A program made the position numbers and the translations under genes. Positions 6,674 to 14,659 of a DNA stretch of 20,393 nt are shown in pieces (the stretch's first letter is position 1; the number at the start of each line of letters is the position of its first letter). The notes below the pieces were generated by a model. That model saw nothing but the letters and a program-made list of their open reading frames with translations, searched no databases and was not told where the DNA came from. The stretch covers positions 1-20,393 of the forward strand of contig CAZWEZ010000066.1 in NCBI GenBank assembly GCA_964632795.1, in the 5' to 3' direction. This DNA comes from CAZWEZ01 sp964632795 (GTDB taxonomy: Bacteria; Pseudomonadota; Alphaproteobacteria; Rhodospirillales; 2-02-FULL-58-16).

Positions 6674-8638
6674 ATGACGGCCTCCCCCTTTCCCAACCTG
6701 TTCTCGCCGCTGACCATCCGCGGCGTGACGCTCAAGAACCGCATCCTGTCGACCGGCCACGAGACCATCCTGGCCCACGGCGGCATCCTCGGCGACGACA
6801 TCGTCGCCTACCACCAGGCACGGGCCGCCGGGGGCGCCGGGCTGATCATCATCGAGGTGTCGATGATCCACGAGTCGGCGGTCTTCGTGCGGGATCCGAT
6901 CAAGGCCTACAGCGACGACACCATCCCCGGTTATCGGCGCGTCGCCGAGGCCTGCCACCCCCACGGGGCCAAGGTCTTCGGCCAGCTGTTCCACCCCGGG
7001 CGCGACGTCATCGAATCCCTCGACGGCAGCGCGCCGGTGTCCTATTCGGCCTCGGCCACGGACAGCGAACGCTTCCACCTGCTGAGCGCGCCGATGGGGC
7101 GCAAGCTGATCGCCGAGGTGGTGGCCGGGTTCGGCGACGGCGCGGCGCGGATGAAGAAGGCCGGGCTGGACGGGGTCGAGGTGCTGGCCGGCTTCGGCTT
7201 CCTGCCGATGCAGTTCCTCAACCCCCACATCAACAAGCGGACCGACGAATACGGCGGCTGCCTGGACAACCGGCTCCGCTTCATGCGTGAGCTGTTCGCC
7301 GACATCCGGGCCAAGGTCGGCGACGACATGGTGGTCGGGGTCAGGGTCTCCGGAGACGAGTTCAGCCACCAGGGGATGGTCATCGACGAGGTGGTCGAGG
7401 CCTGCGCCTTGCTGGACGCGGACGGCGTGATCGACTACTTCAGCGTCTGCGCCGGGACCGCCGCCGACAACCAGGGATCGATCCACATCGTGCCGCCGAT
7501 GGTGATCGACAACGCCTACACCGCGCCGTTCGCCGCCGCCATCAAGGCCAAGGTCTCCAAGCCGATCTTCGTCACCGGGCGGATCAACCAGCCCCAGCTC
7601 GCCGAACAGGTGCTGGCCGCCGGCCAGGCCGACGTCTGCGGCATGACCCGGGCCATGATCTGCGACCCCGAGATGGCCAACAAGGCCAGCCAGGGGCGAC
7701 TCGACGACATCCGGGCCTGCGTCGGCTGCAACCAGGCCTGCATCGGCCACATGCAGACCGGCTATCCGATCTCCTGCATCCAGCGCCCCGAGACCGGCCG
7801 CGAGGTCCGCTACGGCACCCGCGTGCCGGCCGCCAAGGCGCGCAAGGTGATGGTCGCCGGCGGCGGACCGGCGGGCATGAAGGCGGCCGCGGTGGCCGCC
7901 GAGCGGGGCCACCAGGTGACCCTGTACGAGGCCGCGCCGAAGCTCGGCGGCCAAGTGCTGCTGGCCCAACTGCTGCCGGACCGGGCCGAGTTCGGCGGGG
8001 TTGTCACCAACCTGGCCCGCGAGATGGAGCTGGCCGGGGTCCGCGTGGTTCTGAAGACCAAGGTCGATGCCGCCCTGGTCGAGCGCGAGGCGCCCGACGC
8101 GGTGATCGTCGCCACCGGCGCCAGGCCCCGGCTGCCGGCGATCGAGGGCGCCGGGGAGGCCCACGTGGTCGATGCCTGGCAGGTGCTGCGCGACGAGGTC
8201 AAGGTCGGCGCCTCGGTGGTGATCGCCGATTGGCGGTGCGACTGGATCGGCATGGGGCTGGCCGAGAAGCTGGCCCGCGACGGCTGCCGGGTGCGGCTGT
8301 GCGTCAACGGTTACATGGCCGGCCAGACGATCCAGACTTACGTCCGCGACCACTGGGTCGGCGTCCTCCACAAGCTGGGGGTCGAGTTCATCCCCTACAT
8401 GCGCCTGGGCGGAGTCGACTCCGACAGCGTCTATTTCGAACACACCACCAGCGGCGAAACGGTGATCTGCGAGGATGTCGACACCCTGGTCCTGGCCATG
8501 GGCCACGAGCAGGCCGACGGCCTGGCGGCCGAGCTGGACGGCTACGGCGGCGAGGTCCGCATGATCGGCGACTGCCTGTCGCCGCGCACCGTAGAGGAAG
8601 CGACGCTGGAAGGCTTGAAAGCGGCGTCAGAATTGTAA
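6674..8638 (+). CDS. FMN/4Fe-4S/FAD oxidoreductase, old yellow enzyme-trimethylamine dehydrogenase superfamily (copy 1)
   Basis: This 654-residue protein has the three-part layout of 2,4-dienoyl-CoA reductase and trimethylamine dehydrogenase: an N-terminal FMN barrel (about 1-345), a 4Fe-4S cluster motif C349-x2-C352-x3-C356-x11-C368, and a C-terminal FAD/nucleotide-binding part with GGGPAG at 396-401. The barrel motif FLPMQFLNPHINKRTDEYGG resembles that of TMADH. However, the stretch just before it reads VLAGFGF, where relatives have a Tyr-x-x-His or HGAHGY active-site signature. The second dinucleotide fold (VVIADWRCDW, 515-524) lacks Gly-rich spacing. Substrate unknown: amine demethylation or dehydrogenation or enoyl reduction are all possible. 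An AGG ribosome site precedes the ATG. A paralogue follows after 22 bp. Confidence 0.88.
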   Translation: MTASPFPNLFSPLTIRGVTLKNRILSTGHETILAHGGILGDDIVAYHQARAAGGAGLIIIEVSMIHESAVFVRDPIKAYSDDTIPGYRRVAEACHPHGAKVFGQLFHPGRDVIESLDGSAPVSYSASATDSERFHLLSAPMGRKLIAEVVAGFGDGAARMKKAGLDGVEVLAGFGFLPMQFLNPHINKRTDEYGGCLDNRLRFMRELFADIRAKVGDDMVVGVRVSGDEFSHQGMVIDEVVEACALLDADGVIDYFSVCAGTAADNQGSIHIVPPMVIDNAYTAPFAAAIKAKVSKPIFVTGRINQPQLAEQVLAAGQADVCGMTRAMICDPEMANKASQGRLDDIRACVGCNQACIGHMQTGYPISCIQRPETGREVRYGTRVPAAKARKVMVAGGGPAGMKAAAVAAERGHQVTLYEAAPKLGGQVLLAQLLPDRAEFGGVVTNLAREMELAGVRVVLKTKVDAALVEREAPDAVIVATGARPRLPAIEGAGEAHVVDAWQVLRDEVKVGASVVIADWRCDWIGMGLAEKLARDGCRVRLCVNGYMAGQTIQTYVRDHWVGVLHKLGVEFIPYMRLGGVDSDSVYFEHTTSGETVICEDVDTLVLAMGHEQADGLAAELDGYGGEVRMIGDCLSPRTVEEATLEGLKAASEL

Positions 8639-8660
8639 TTCCCAAGGCAGGAAACCCGCC

Positions 8661-10625
8661 ATGACCGACAACCCGTTCCCCAACCTGTTCTCGCCGCTCA
8701 AGATTCGCGGCGCGACGCTGAAGAACCGCATCCTGTCGACCGGCCACGAGACCCACTTGGCGGTCGATGGTGTCATCGGCGATCAGCTCACCGCCTATCA
8801 CGAGGCGCGGGCCGCCGGCGGCGCCGGGCTGATCATCACCGAGGTCTCGATCTGCCACGAGTCGGCGATCTTCATCCGCCATCCGATCGACGCCAGCAAG
8901 GACAAGAGCATCGCCGGTTATCGCCGGGTCGCCGAGGCCTGTCATCCCCACGGGGCCACGGTGTTCGGCCAGTTGTTCCACCCCGGGCGTGAGATCATCT
9001 CCTCCTTCGACGGCACCGCGCCGGTGTCCTACGCCCCCTCGGCGACGCCCAACGAACGCTTCCACGTGATGCCGGCGCCGATGTCGCGCGAGCTGATCGC
9101 CAGCGTCGTCTCCGGCTTCGGCGACGGCGCGATACGAATGAAGAAGGCTGGGATGGACGGGGTCGAGGTGCTGGCCGGGTTCGGCTACCTGGCGACCCAG
9201 TTCCTCAACCCCCTCGTCAACACCCGGACCGACGAATACGGTGGCAGCCTGGACAACCGGCTCCGCTTCATGCGCGAGGTCTTCGCCGACATCCGGGCCA
9301 AGATCGGCGAGGAGATGGTCATCGGCGTGCGCATCTCGGGCGAGGAGTTGAGCAACGATGGCCTTGGCCTGGAACAGATGGTCGATGCCTGCGTGGCCTT
9401 GGACGGCGACGGGGTGATCGATTACATCAGCGTCAACGCGGGATCGTCGGATTCGCTGGCAGGCTCGATCCACATCGTCCCGCCGATGTCCGTCGACAAC
9501 GCCTACACGGTGCCTTACGCCGCCGCCATCAAGGCCAAGGTGGGCTTGCCGATCTTCGTCACCGGGCGCATCAATCAGCCCCAGGATGCCGAACAGGTGG
9601 TCGCCTCGGGACAGGCCGACGTCTGCGGCATGACCCGGGCCATGATCTGCGATCCCGAGATGGCCAACAAGGCACAGGCGGGAAGGATCGACGACATCCG
9701 GGCCTGCGTCGCCTGCAACCAGGCCTGCATCGGCCACTTCCTGGACGGCTATCCGATCTCCTGCATCCAGCGCCCCGAGAGCGGCCGCGAATTGATCTAC
9801 GGTAAGCTCAAGCCGGCCACCAAGGCGCGCAAGATAATGGTCGTCGGCGGCGGCCCGGGGGGCATGAAGGCGGCCACCGTGGCCGCCGAACGGGGCCACG
9901 ACGTGACCCTGTACGAGGCCGCGTCAAGGCTCGGCGGCCAGGTCCTGCTGGCCCAGCTGCTGCCGGGGCGGGCCGAGTTCGGCGGGGTCGTCACCAACCT
10001 GGCCCATGAGCTGGAACAGGCCGGGGTCCGGGTCCTCAAGAACACGACGGTGGACGTCGAACTGGTCGCCACGGAAGCTCCCGACGTGGTGATCGTGGCC
10101 ACCGGCGCCAAGCCCCGGTGGCCCGAGATCGAGGGGATCGGGGAGGCTCACGTGGTCGATGCCTGGCAGGTGCTGCGCGACGAGGCCAACGTCGGCGCCT
10201 CGGTGGTGATCGCCGACTGGCGTTGCGACTGGGTCGGCCTGGGGCTGGCCGAGAAGCTGGCCGGCGACGGCTGCCGGGTGAGGCTGTGCGTCAACGGCTA
10301 CTACCCGGGACAGATGATCCAGCAGTACGTCCGCGACAACTGGATTGGCATCCTGCACAAGCTGGGGGTCGAGATCATCCCCTACATGCGTCTGGGCGGG
10401 GTGGATTCGGACAGCGTCTACCTCCAGCACACCGCCAGCGGCGAGACGGTGGTCTGCGAGGGCGTGGATACCCTGGTCCTGGCCCTGGGCCAGGAGCAGG
10501 TGTCGGGGCTGGCCGACGAGTTGGCCGATTATGACGGCGAGGTCCACATGATCGGCGACTGCCTGGCGCCGCGGACCGTCGAGGAGGCGGTGTACGAGGC
10601 CCTCAAGGTGGCCGTCGAGCTGTAA
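8661..10625 (+). CDS. FMN/4Fe-4S/FAD oxidoreductase, old yellow enzyme-trimethylamine dehydrogenase superfamily (copy 2)
   Basis: Same length (654 residues) as the preceding gene, and aligned to it by eye without gaps, with roughly three quarters of residues identical. Copy 2 keeps the cluster motif CVACNQACIGHFLDGYPISC, the FAD loop GGGPGG and the unusual VVIADWRCDW. At the active-site position it has VLAGFGYLATQFLNP, so it too lacks the Tyr-x-x-His signature but keeps an aromatic Tyr where copy 1 has Phe. Differences cluster in barrel segments that would face the substrate (for example VNAGSSDSLAGS against VCAGTAADNQGS), pointing to different substrates or a heteromeric complex. An AGGCAGGA ribosome site precedes the ATG. 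It is very likely cotranscribed with copy 1 and converges with the MATE gene. Confidence 0.88.
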   Translation: MTDNPFPNLFSPLKIRGATLKNRILSTGHETHLAVDGVIGDQLTAYHEARAAGGAGLIITEVSICHESAIFIRHPIDASKDKSIAGYRRVAEACHPHGATVFGQLFHPGREIISSFDGTAPVSYAPSATPNERFHVMPAPMSRELIASVVSGFGDGAIRMKKAGMDGVEVLAGFGYLATQFLNPLVNTRTDEYGGSLDNRLRFMREVFADIRAKIGEEMVIGVRISGEELSNDGLGLEQMVDACVALDGDGVIDYISVNAGSSDSLAGSIHIVPPMSVDNAYTVPYAAAIKAKVGLPIFVTGRINQPQDAEQVVASGQADVCGMTRAMICDPEMANKAQAGRIDDIRACVACNQACIGHFLDGYPISCIQRPESGRELIYGKLKPATKARKIMVVGGGPGGMKAATVAAERGHDVTLYEAASRLGGQVLLAQLLPGRAEFGGVVTNLAHELEQAGVRVLKNTTVDVELVATEAPDVVIVATGAKPRWPEIEGIGEAHVVDAWQVLRDEANVGASVVIADWRCDWVGLGLAEKLAGDGCRVRLCVNGYYPGQMIQQYVRDNWIGILHKLGVEIIPYMRLGGVDSDSVYLQHTASGETVVCEGVDTLVLALGQEQVSGLADELADYDGEVHMIGDCLAPRTVEEAVYEALKVAVEL

Positions 10626-10636
10626 ATACTTAGCCC

Positions 10637-11992
10637 TTAGCCGCAACGCAGCTTGAAGCGGCCGGCCAGCAGGAGCATCGCCAGCACGCTGGCGGCCAGC
10701 ATCCCGTACAGCAGGCCGACGACGCCCCCGCCCAGCGGGAAGGCGAGGGCGTAGGACAAGGGGATCATGACCACCGAATAGCTGAGGAAATGAAGCCACG
10801 TCGGCACCCAGCCGTCGCCCAGGCCGCGCAAGGCGTGCAGCATCACCACCTGGCCGCCGTCGAAGATCATGATCGCCGGCAGCAGGGGGACCAGCAGCAG
10901 GGCGACGGAGATCACCTCGCCGAGCGGCGTGAACAGCGACACGATGTCCTCGGCGATGAAGGCGAACGGCAGGCCCATGACGGCCATCACCGCCGCCACC
11001 ATGACGAACCCCATCCACCCGGCCCGCGCCGTCCCCGGCCCGTCGCCGGCGCCGTAGGCGTGGCCGACCCGCACCGCGGTCGCCGAGGCCAGGCCGAGCG
11101 CGGTCATGAAGACCAGGGCGATCAGGTTCTGGGTGATCGCGTAGGCCGCGGTGGCGGCGACCCCGAGCAGGCCGGCCAACTGGACCAGGGTCGAGAAGGC
11201 CGTGCTTTCGAGGCCGTTGGCGACCCCCGCCGCGTAGCCGAGCCGGCGCTGGTGGACGGTGTTGCGCCACCAGTTCCGGGGCCATCGCCTGAGGCCGAAG
11301 CGGTCGTGTTCGGGCATCGTCAGCAGGTAGGCGATCATGCCGAGGCCCATCAGCCAGCGGACGATGGTGGTGGCCCAGGCCGCCCCCTCGGCGCCCAGCG
11401 CCGGCAGCCCCCAGTGGCCGAAGATCAACGGCCAGGCGAGGCCGACATTGGCCAGGTTGGCGAGGATGATGGCGATCATGCCGGGCATCGGCCGCTTGAT
11501 GCCCTCGAGGAAGTAGCCGGTGGTGACGTAGAGGAACACCCCCGGCAGGCCGAAGCCGAGAATGGTCAACACCCGCCCGGCGCCGGCGGCGACCTCCGGG
11601 GTCTGGCCGATCAGGCGATAGAACCCCTCGCCCCACAGGCACAGGCCGACCGCCGCCGCGCCCAGAAGCAGGGCGTAGGGCAGCGAGCAGCGCCACACCG
11701 TCCCGGCCCGCAGCGGATCCCCGGCCCCCATCGCCTGGGCGGTCATCACCATGGTCCCCATCACCAGCCCGATGCCGGCCAGCATCACCGGAATGTGGGG
11801 CGACATCCCGAGGCTCATGAAGGCCATCTCCTCGGCGCCGACCCGGCCCAGCATCATGGTGTTGACGGCGACCATGGTCAGCAGCCCGGTGCGCGCCACG
11901 ATGATCGGCAGGGCGAGGCGGAACATCTCGGCGATCTCGGCGAGGAGCCGGCGCCGGGGATGTTCGGGGCGGGCCTGCGGTTGCTGTCCCAT
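10637..11992 (-). CDS. MATE-family multidrug/metabolite exporter
   Basis: This 451-residue integral membrane protein has about twelve hydrophobic spans and the two-fold MATE layout. It starts with LLAEIAEMFRLALPIIVARTGLL, the usual first-helix pattern with a conserved Pro. It continues with VNTMMLGRVGAEEMAFMSLG and, in the second half, LGLASATAVRVGHAYGAGDG, which matches the internal repeat motif of NorM-like proteins. MATE proteins export cationic drugs or metabolites in exchange for Na+ or H+. The substrate cannot be told. The stop lies 11 bp from the stop of the convergent oxidoreductase gene. It reads in the same direction as the glutamate-synthase-like operon, but the hairpin terminator at 12082-12119 lies between them. 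Confidence 0.92.
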   Translation of the reverse strand: MGQQPQARPEHPRRRLLAEIAEMFRLALPIIVARTGLLTMVAVNTMMLGRVGAEEMAFMSLGMSPHIPVMLAGIGLVMGTMVMTAQAMGAGDPLRAGTVWRCSLPYALLLGAAAVGLCLWGEGFYRLIGQTPEVAAGAGRVLTILGFGLPGVFLYVTTGYFLEGIKRPMPGMIAIILANLANVGLAWPLIFGHWGLPALGAEGAAWATTIVRWLMGLGMIAYLLTMPEHDRFGLRRWPRNWWRNTVHQRRLGYAAGVANGLESTAFSTLVQLAGLLGVAATAAYAITQNLIALVFMTALGLASATAVRVGHAYGAGDGPGTARAGWMGFVMVAAVMAVMGLPFAFIAEDIVSLFTPLGEVISVALLLVPLLPAIMIFDGGQVVMLHALRGLGDGWVPTWLHFLSYSVVMIPLSYALAFPLGGGVVGLLYGMLAASVLAMLLLAGRFKLRCG

Positions 11993-12081
11993 GTCCGGAA
12001 AAACGTCCGGGCTCGGCGGACGCGCGGCTGCGAACCCGGGAACCCCTTTCGAAACGGTCGTTGAAAGCCCTTATACCAGAA

Positions 12082-12119
12082 GTCCTTGTTCCCGGCCCCA
12101 TGGGATCGGGAACAAGGAC
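12082..12119 (-). terminator. Rho-independent-type terminator of the glutamate-synthase-like operon
   Basis: A perfect 13-bp inverted repeat, GTCCTTGTTCCCG (12082-12094) and CGGGAACAAGGAC (12107-12119), encloses a 12-base loop. It lies 9 bases beyond the stop of the minus-strand GltD-like gene. Read on the minus strand it is followed by TTCTGG, so the U tract is weak. Its position between two same-strand genes supports a terminator that insulates the MATE gene. Because it is symmetric, it could work in either direction. Confidence 0.75.
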
Positions 12120-12128
12120 CGCTGGTAC

Positions 12129-14654
12129 TCAGTTGCGGCCGACGAGGGGGATGGCGACGGACTCCGAGGTGACCAGGGAGATGCTCTTGAGGTCCTCGGG
12201 CTCGAGGTTGTGGACGTTGGTCTTGCCCGTGCAGCGGGCCATGATCGAGGTTTCGTCGGCCATGCTCTTGAGCAGGTTCTCGGCCGCCAGGCTAAGCTCC
12301 TCGGGCGTCCGGTCGCCGCCGAAGCCGAGGCTCCCGCCGTCGATGATGCCGCCCAGCGCCAGTCCCATGGCGACGCCGACGATGGCCGCCATGGAGCCCA
12401 GCGACAGCGCCTTGGCGGCATCGGTTCCCGAGCGCACGCCGCCGAAGTAGAGGAGGTCGATGTCCTCCTCGCGGTTGAGGTCGCGCAGGATGCGGATCGC
12501 ATCGCGGAGAATCATCAGCTCGGGGGTCCCGGAGAGCTCGGGCCACGGCGTCCCGAAGCCGCCGCTGGCGTCCAGCAGCAGCAGATCGAAGCCCTCATCG
12601 AGGGCATACGGGATGGTTTCGGCGAGGGCCGGTAACGACACCGCGAGGCCGAGCAACTGGCCGTCGGCGGCCGGTTTGGCCTCGATCTTCCTGAACCTGT
12701 CGCCGAGGACGTGGATCACCGCGGCGGCCGCCGGGTCGGGCTCGCCGCCGCCGCCGCCGCCCCCGCCGATCACCTGCAGCCACGGTACCTTGTCGCCCAT
12801 CGGACGGGCGCCGACGTAGCCGCAGCCGGTGGCTTCCAGCCCCCCCGCCAGGCCCTCGCGGATCTCTCCGGGGGCGTCGTCGAAACCGGTGGCCAGGAAC
12901 GGCTGATCCATCCGGATCCCGCCGGCCAGAATGGTTTCGGTGGAGCAGGCCTCGCGGTAGGGGTCGATGACCAGGCGCGACAGGTTGGCCGGCAGGAACA
13001 CCAGGTCGTCGAAGCTGGCCGGGCGTTCCGGGTCCAGCAGGATGGGCCGCGGCTCCAGGCGCCGTTGCAGGAGCACGCGGTGTTTCTCGGCGTCGTCGGG
13101 GCTGGTCCTGGACATGGCGACGATGTCCTCGCGGTTGCGCACCGAGTAGTCGGCCGAACCGGTCTCGGCGTCGCAACGGAAACAGCGCGCCGCTTCGGCG
13201 AGGGCGGTCTCGGGGTCGTATCCGGCCTCGCAGGCCTCGAAGGCCGCCGGGTCGTCGCCGAGGCCGAGGTATTGCTGCTTGTTGGGGGCGATCTTGGACC
13301 ACTCGATGTCCTGGGCGACGGCGATGCGCCGGGTGCGGTAGGGGGTGCGGTAGGGTATCGGGTCCTGGCGGCCCTCCAGGTAGGCCTTGATGTAATAGGC
13401 CGCCTTGTGGCCGTGGTGCATGGCGGTGACGATGGTCGAGCCGCCGAAGGCGCCGTCGCCGGCGGCGAATACCTGGGGATCGTCGGTGCGCATGGTCTCG
13501 AAGTCGGCCACCACCCGGCCGCGGTCCACCATCCCGCGGGCCTCGAGCTCGTCGCATTCCGCCTTCTGGCCGACGGCGGCGATGATGATGTCGCACGGGA
13601 CGTTGTATTCGGAGCCCTCGACGATCTCGAACTGAAGCCGGCCCTCGGCGTCGAGCCCGCCGCCGGTGGTCTTGACGCACCGCATCACCACGGAGTCGCC
13701 GTGGCGATCGACGGCGGTCGGCAGGCGGTCGTTGTGGATGTCGATTCCCTCTTCCAGGGCCAGCTCGATCTCGCGGTCGTGGGCCGGCATCGAGTCGCGG
13801 TTCTCCAGCGTCGACATGTGGACTTCCGCGGCCCCCAGCCTGACCGCCGTGCGGGCGACGTCGATGGCGACGTCGCCGCCGCCGATGACCACCACCTTGC
13901 CCGACACCTCGGGCTTCGCCCCGGCGTTGGCCTGGTGCAGGAAGCCGACCCCGTCCATGACCGTGGTCGAATCCTCGCCCGGAATCCCCATGTTCTTGCC
14001 CCAGGTGGCGCCGATGGCCAGCAACACCGCGTGGTGGCGTTCCTTGAGCTGATCCAGCGTCACCTGGTCGCCCAGCGCGCAGTTCAGGTGGACTTCGATC
14101 CCCGGGCAGCGCTCGAGGATGCGGTCGATGTCCTCCTTGAGCACCTGCGGGGGCAGGCAATAGTGGGGGATGCCCCAGGCGATCATGCCGCCCAGCTGCT
14201 CGGATATCTCGTAGAGATGGACCTCGTGGCCGGCCAGGGCCAGGTCCTGGGCGGCGGTCAGCCCGGCCGGGCCGCCGCCGACGATGCCGATGGTTTGGCC
14301 GCGGCTGACCTCGACCGGCGGCAGGTGGACCGTGGTCCCCAGGCGGTCCATGACGAAGCGCTTGAGGTTGCGGATGCCGATCGGCCCGTCGCTCTCGGCG
14401 CGCCGACAGGCGGTCTCGCACGGCGCCGCGCAGATGCGCGCGCACGACGAGCTGAAGGGGTTGGTGGCGGTGATCGCCTCGAAGGCTTCCTCCAGGCGTC
14501 CCTCCCAGATCAGCCCGATGTAGGAGGGGGCGTCGGTGCCGACCGGGCAGGCCCGCTGGCAGGCGGCCGGAACGTAGTGAAGATCACCGGTGTCGTCGCG
14601 CAGTTCGAGCGGAACCTCGTCCCGGGGGTCCAGGGTGGTGGTGTGTTCGTCCAT
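12129..14654 (-). CDS. GltD-like FAD/Fe-S reductase fused to a degenerate glutamate synthase FMN domain
   Basis: Residues 1-500 form a GltD-type module that passes electrons from NAD(P)H to a glutamate synthase. N-terminal cluster cysteines are at 32, 36, 71, 75, 79 and 83; the FAD loop is GIVGGGPAG (123-131) and the NAD(P)H loop VIGGGDVAID (256-265). GDGAFGGSTIVTAMHHGHKAA (400-420, with one residue between) closes the FAD domain, and CFRC is at 491-494. Residues about 540-841 are not part of normal GltD (about 480 residues). They resemble the FMN domain of the next gene upstream, for example FGGVRSGTDAAKALSLGSMA against MGGIKDGVDAAKAIAMGAEA, and share its C-terminal tail pattern. The 3Fe-4S cysteines are gone, so this half is probably structural. 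A run of eight glycines (630-637) sits in it. The gene starts 5 bp after the preceding stop, in one operon. Confidence 0.9.
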   Translation of the reverse strand: MDEHTTTLDPRDEVPLELRDDTGDLHYVPAACQRACPVGTDAPSYIGLIWEGRLEEAFEAITATNPFSSSCARICAAPCETACRRAESDGPIGIRNLKRFVMDRLGTTVHLPPVEVSRGQTIGIVGGGPAGLTAAQDLALAGHEVHLYEISEQLGGMIAWGIPHYCLPPQVLKEDIDRILERCPGIEVHLNCALGDQVTLDQLKERHHAVLLAIGATWGKNMGIPGEDSTTVMDGVGFLHQANAGAKPEVSGKVVVIGGGDVAIDVARTAVRLGAAEVHMSTLENRDSMPAHDREIELALEEGIDIHNDRLPTAVDRHGDSVVMRCVKTTGGGLDAEGRLQFEIVEGSEYNVPCDIIIAAVGQKAECDELEARGMVDRGRVVADFETMRTDDPQVFAAGDGAFGGSTIVTAMHHGHKAAYYIKAYLEGRQDPIPYRTPYRTRRIAVAQDIEWSKIAPNKQQYLGLGDDPAAFEACEAGYDPETALAEAARCFRCDAETGSADYSVRNREDIVAMSRTSPDDAEKHRVLLQRRLEPRPILLDPERPASFDDLVFLPANLSRLVIDPYREACSTETILAGGIRMDQPFLATGFDDAPGEIREGLAGGLEATGCGYVGARPMGDKVPWLQVIGGGGGGGGEPDPAAAAVIHVLGDRFRKIEAKPAADGQLLGLAVSLPALAETIPYALDEGFDLLLLDASGGFGTPWPELSGTPELMILRDAIRILRDLNREEDIDLLYFGGVRSGTDAAKALSLGSMAAIVGVAMGLALGGIIDGGSLGFGGDRTPEELSLAAENLLKSMADETSIMARCTGKTNVHNLEPEDLKSISLVTSESVAIPLVGRN

Positions 14655-14659
14655 GGTAG

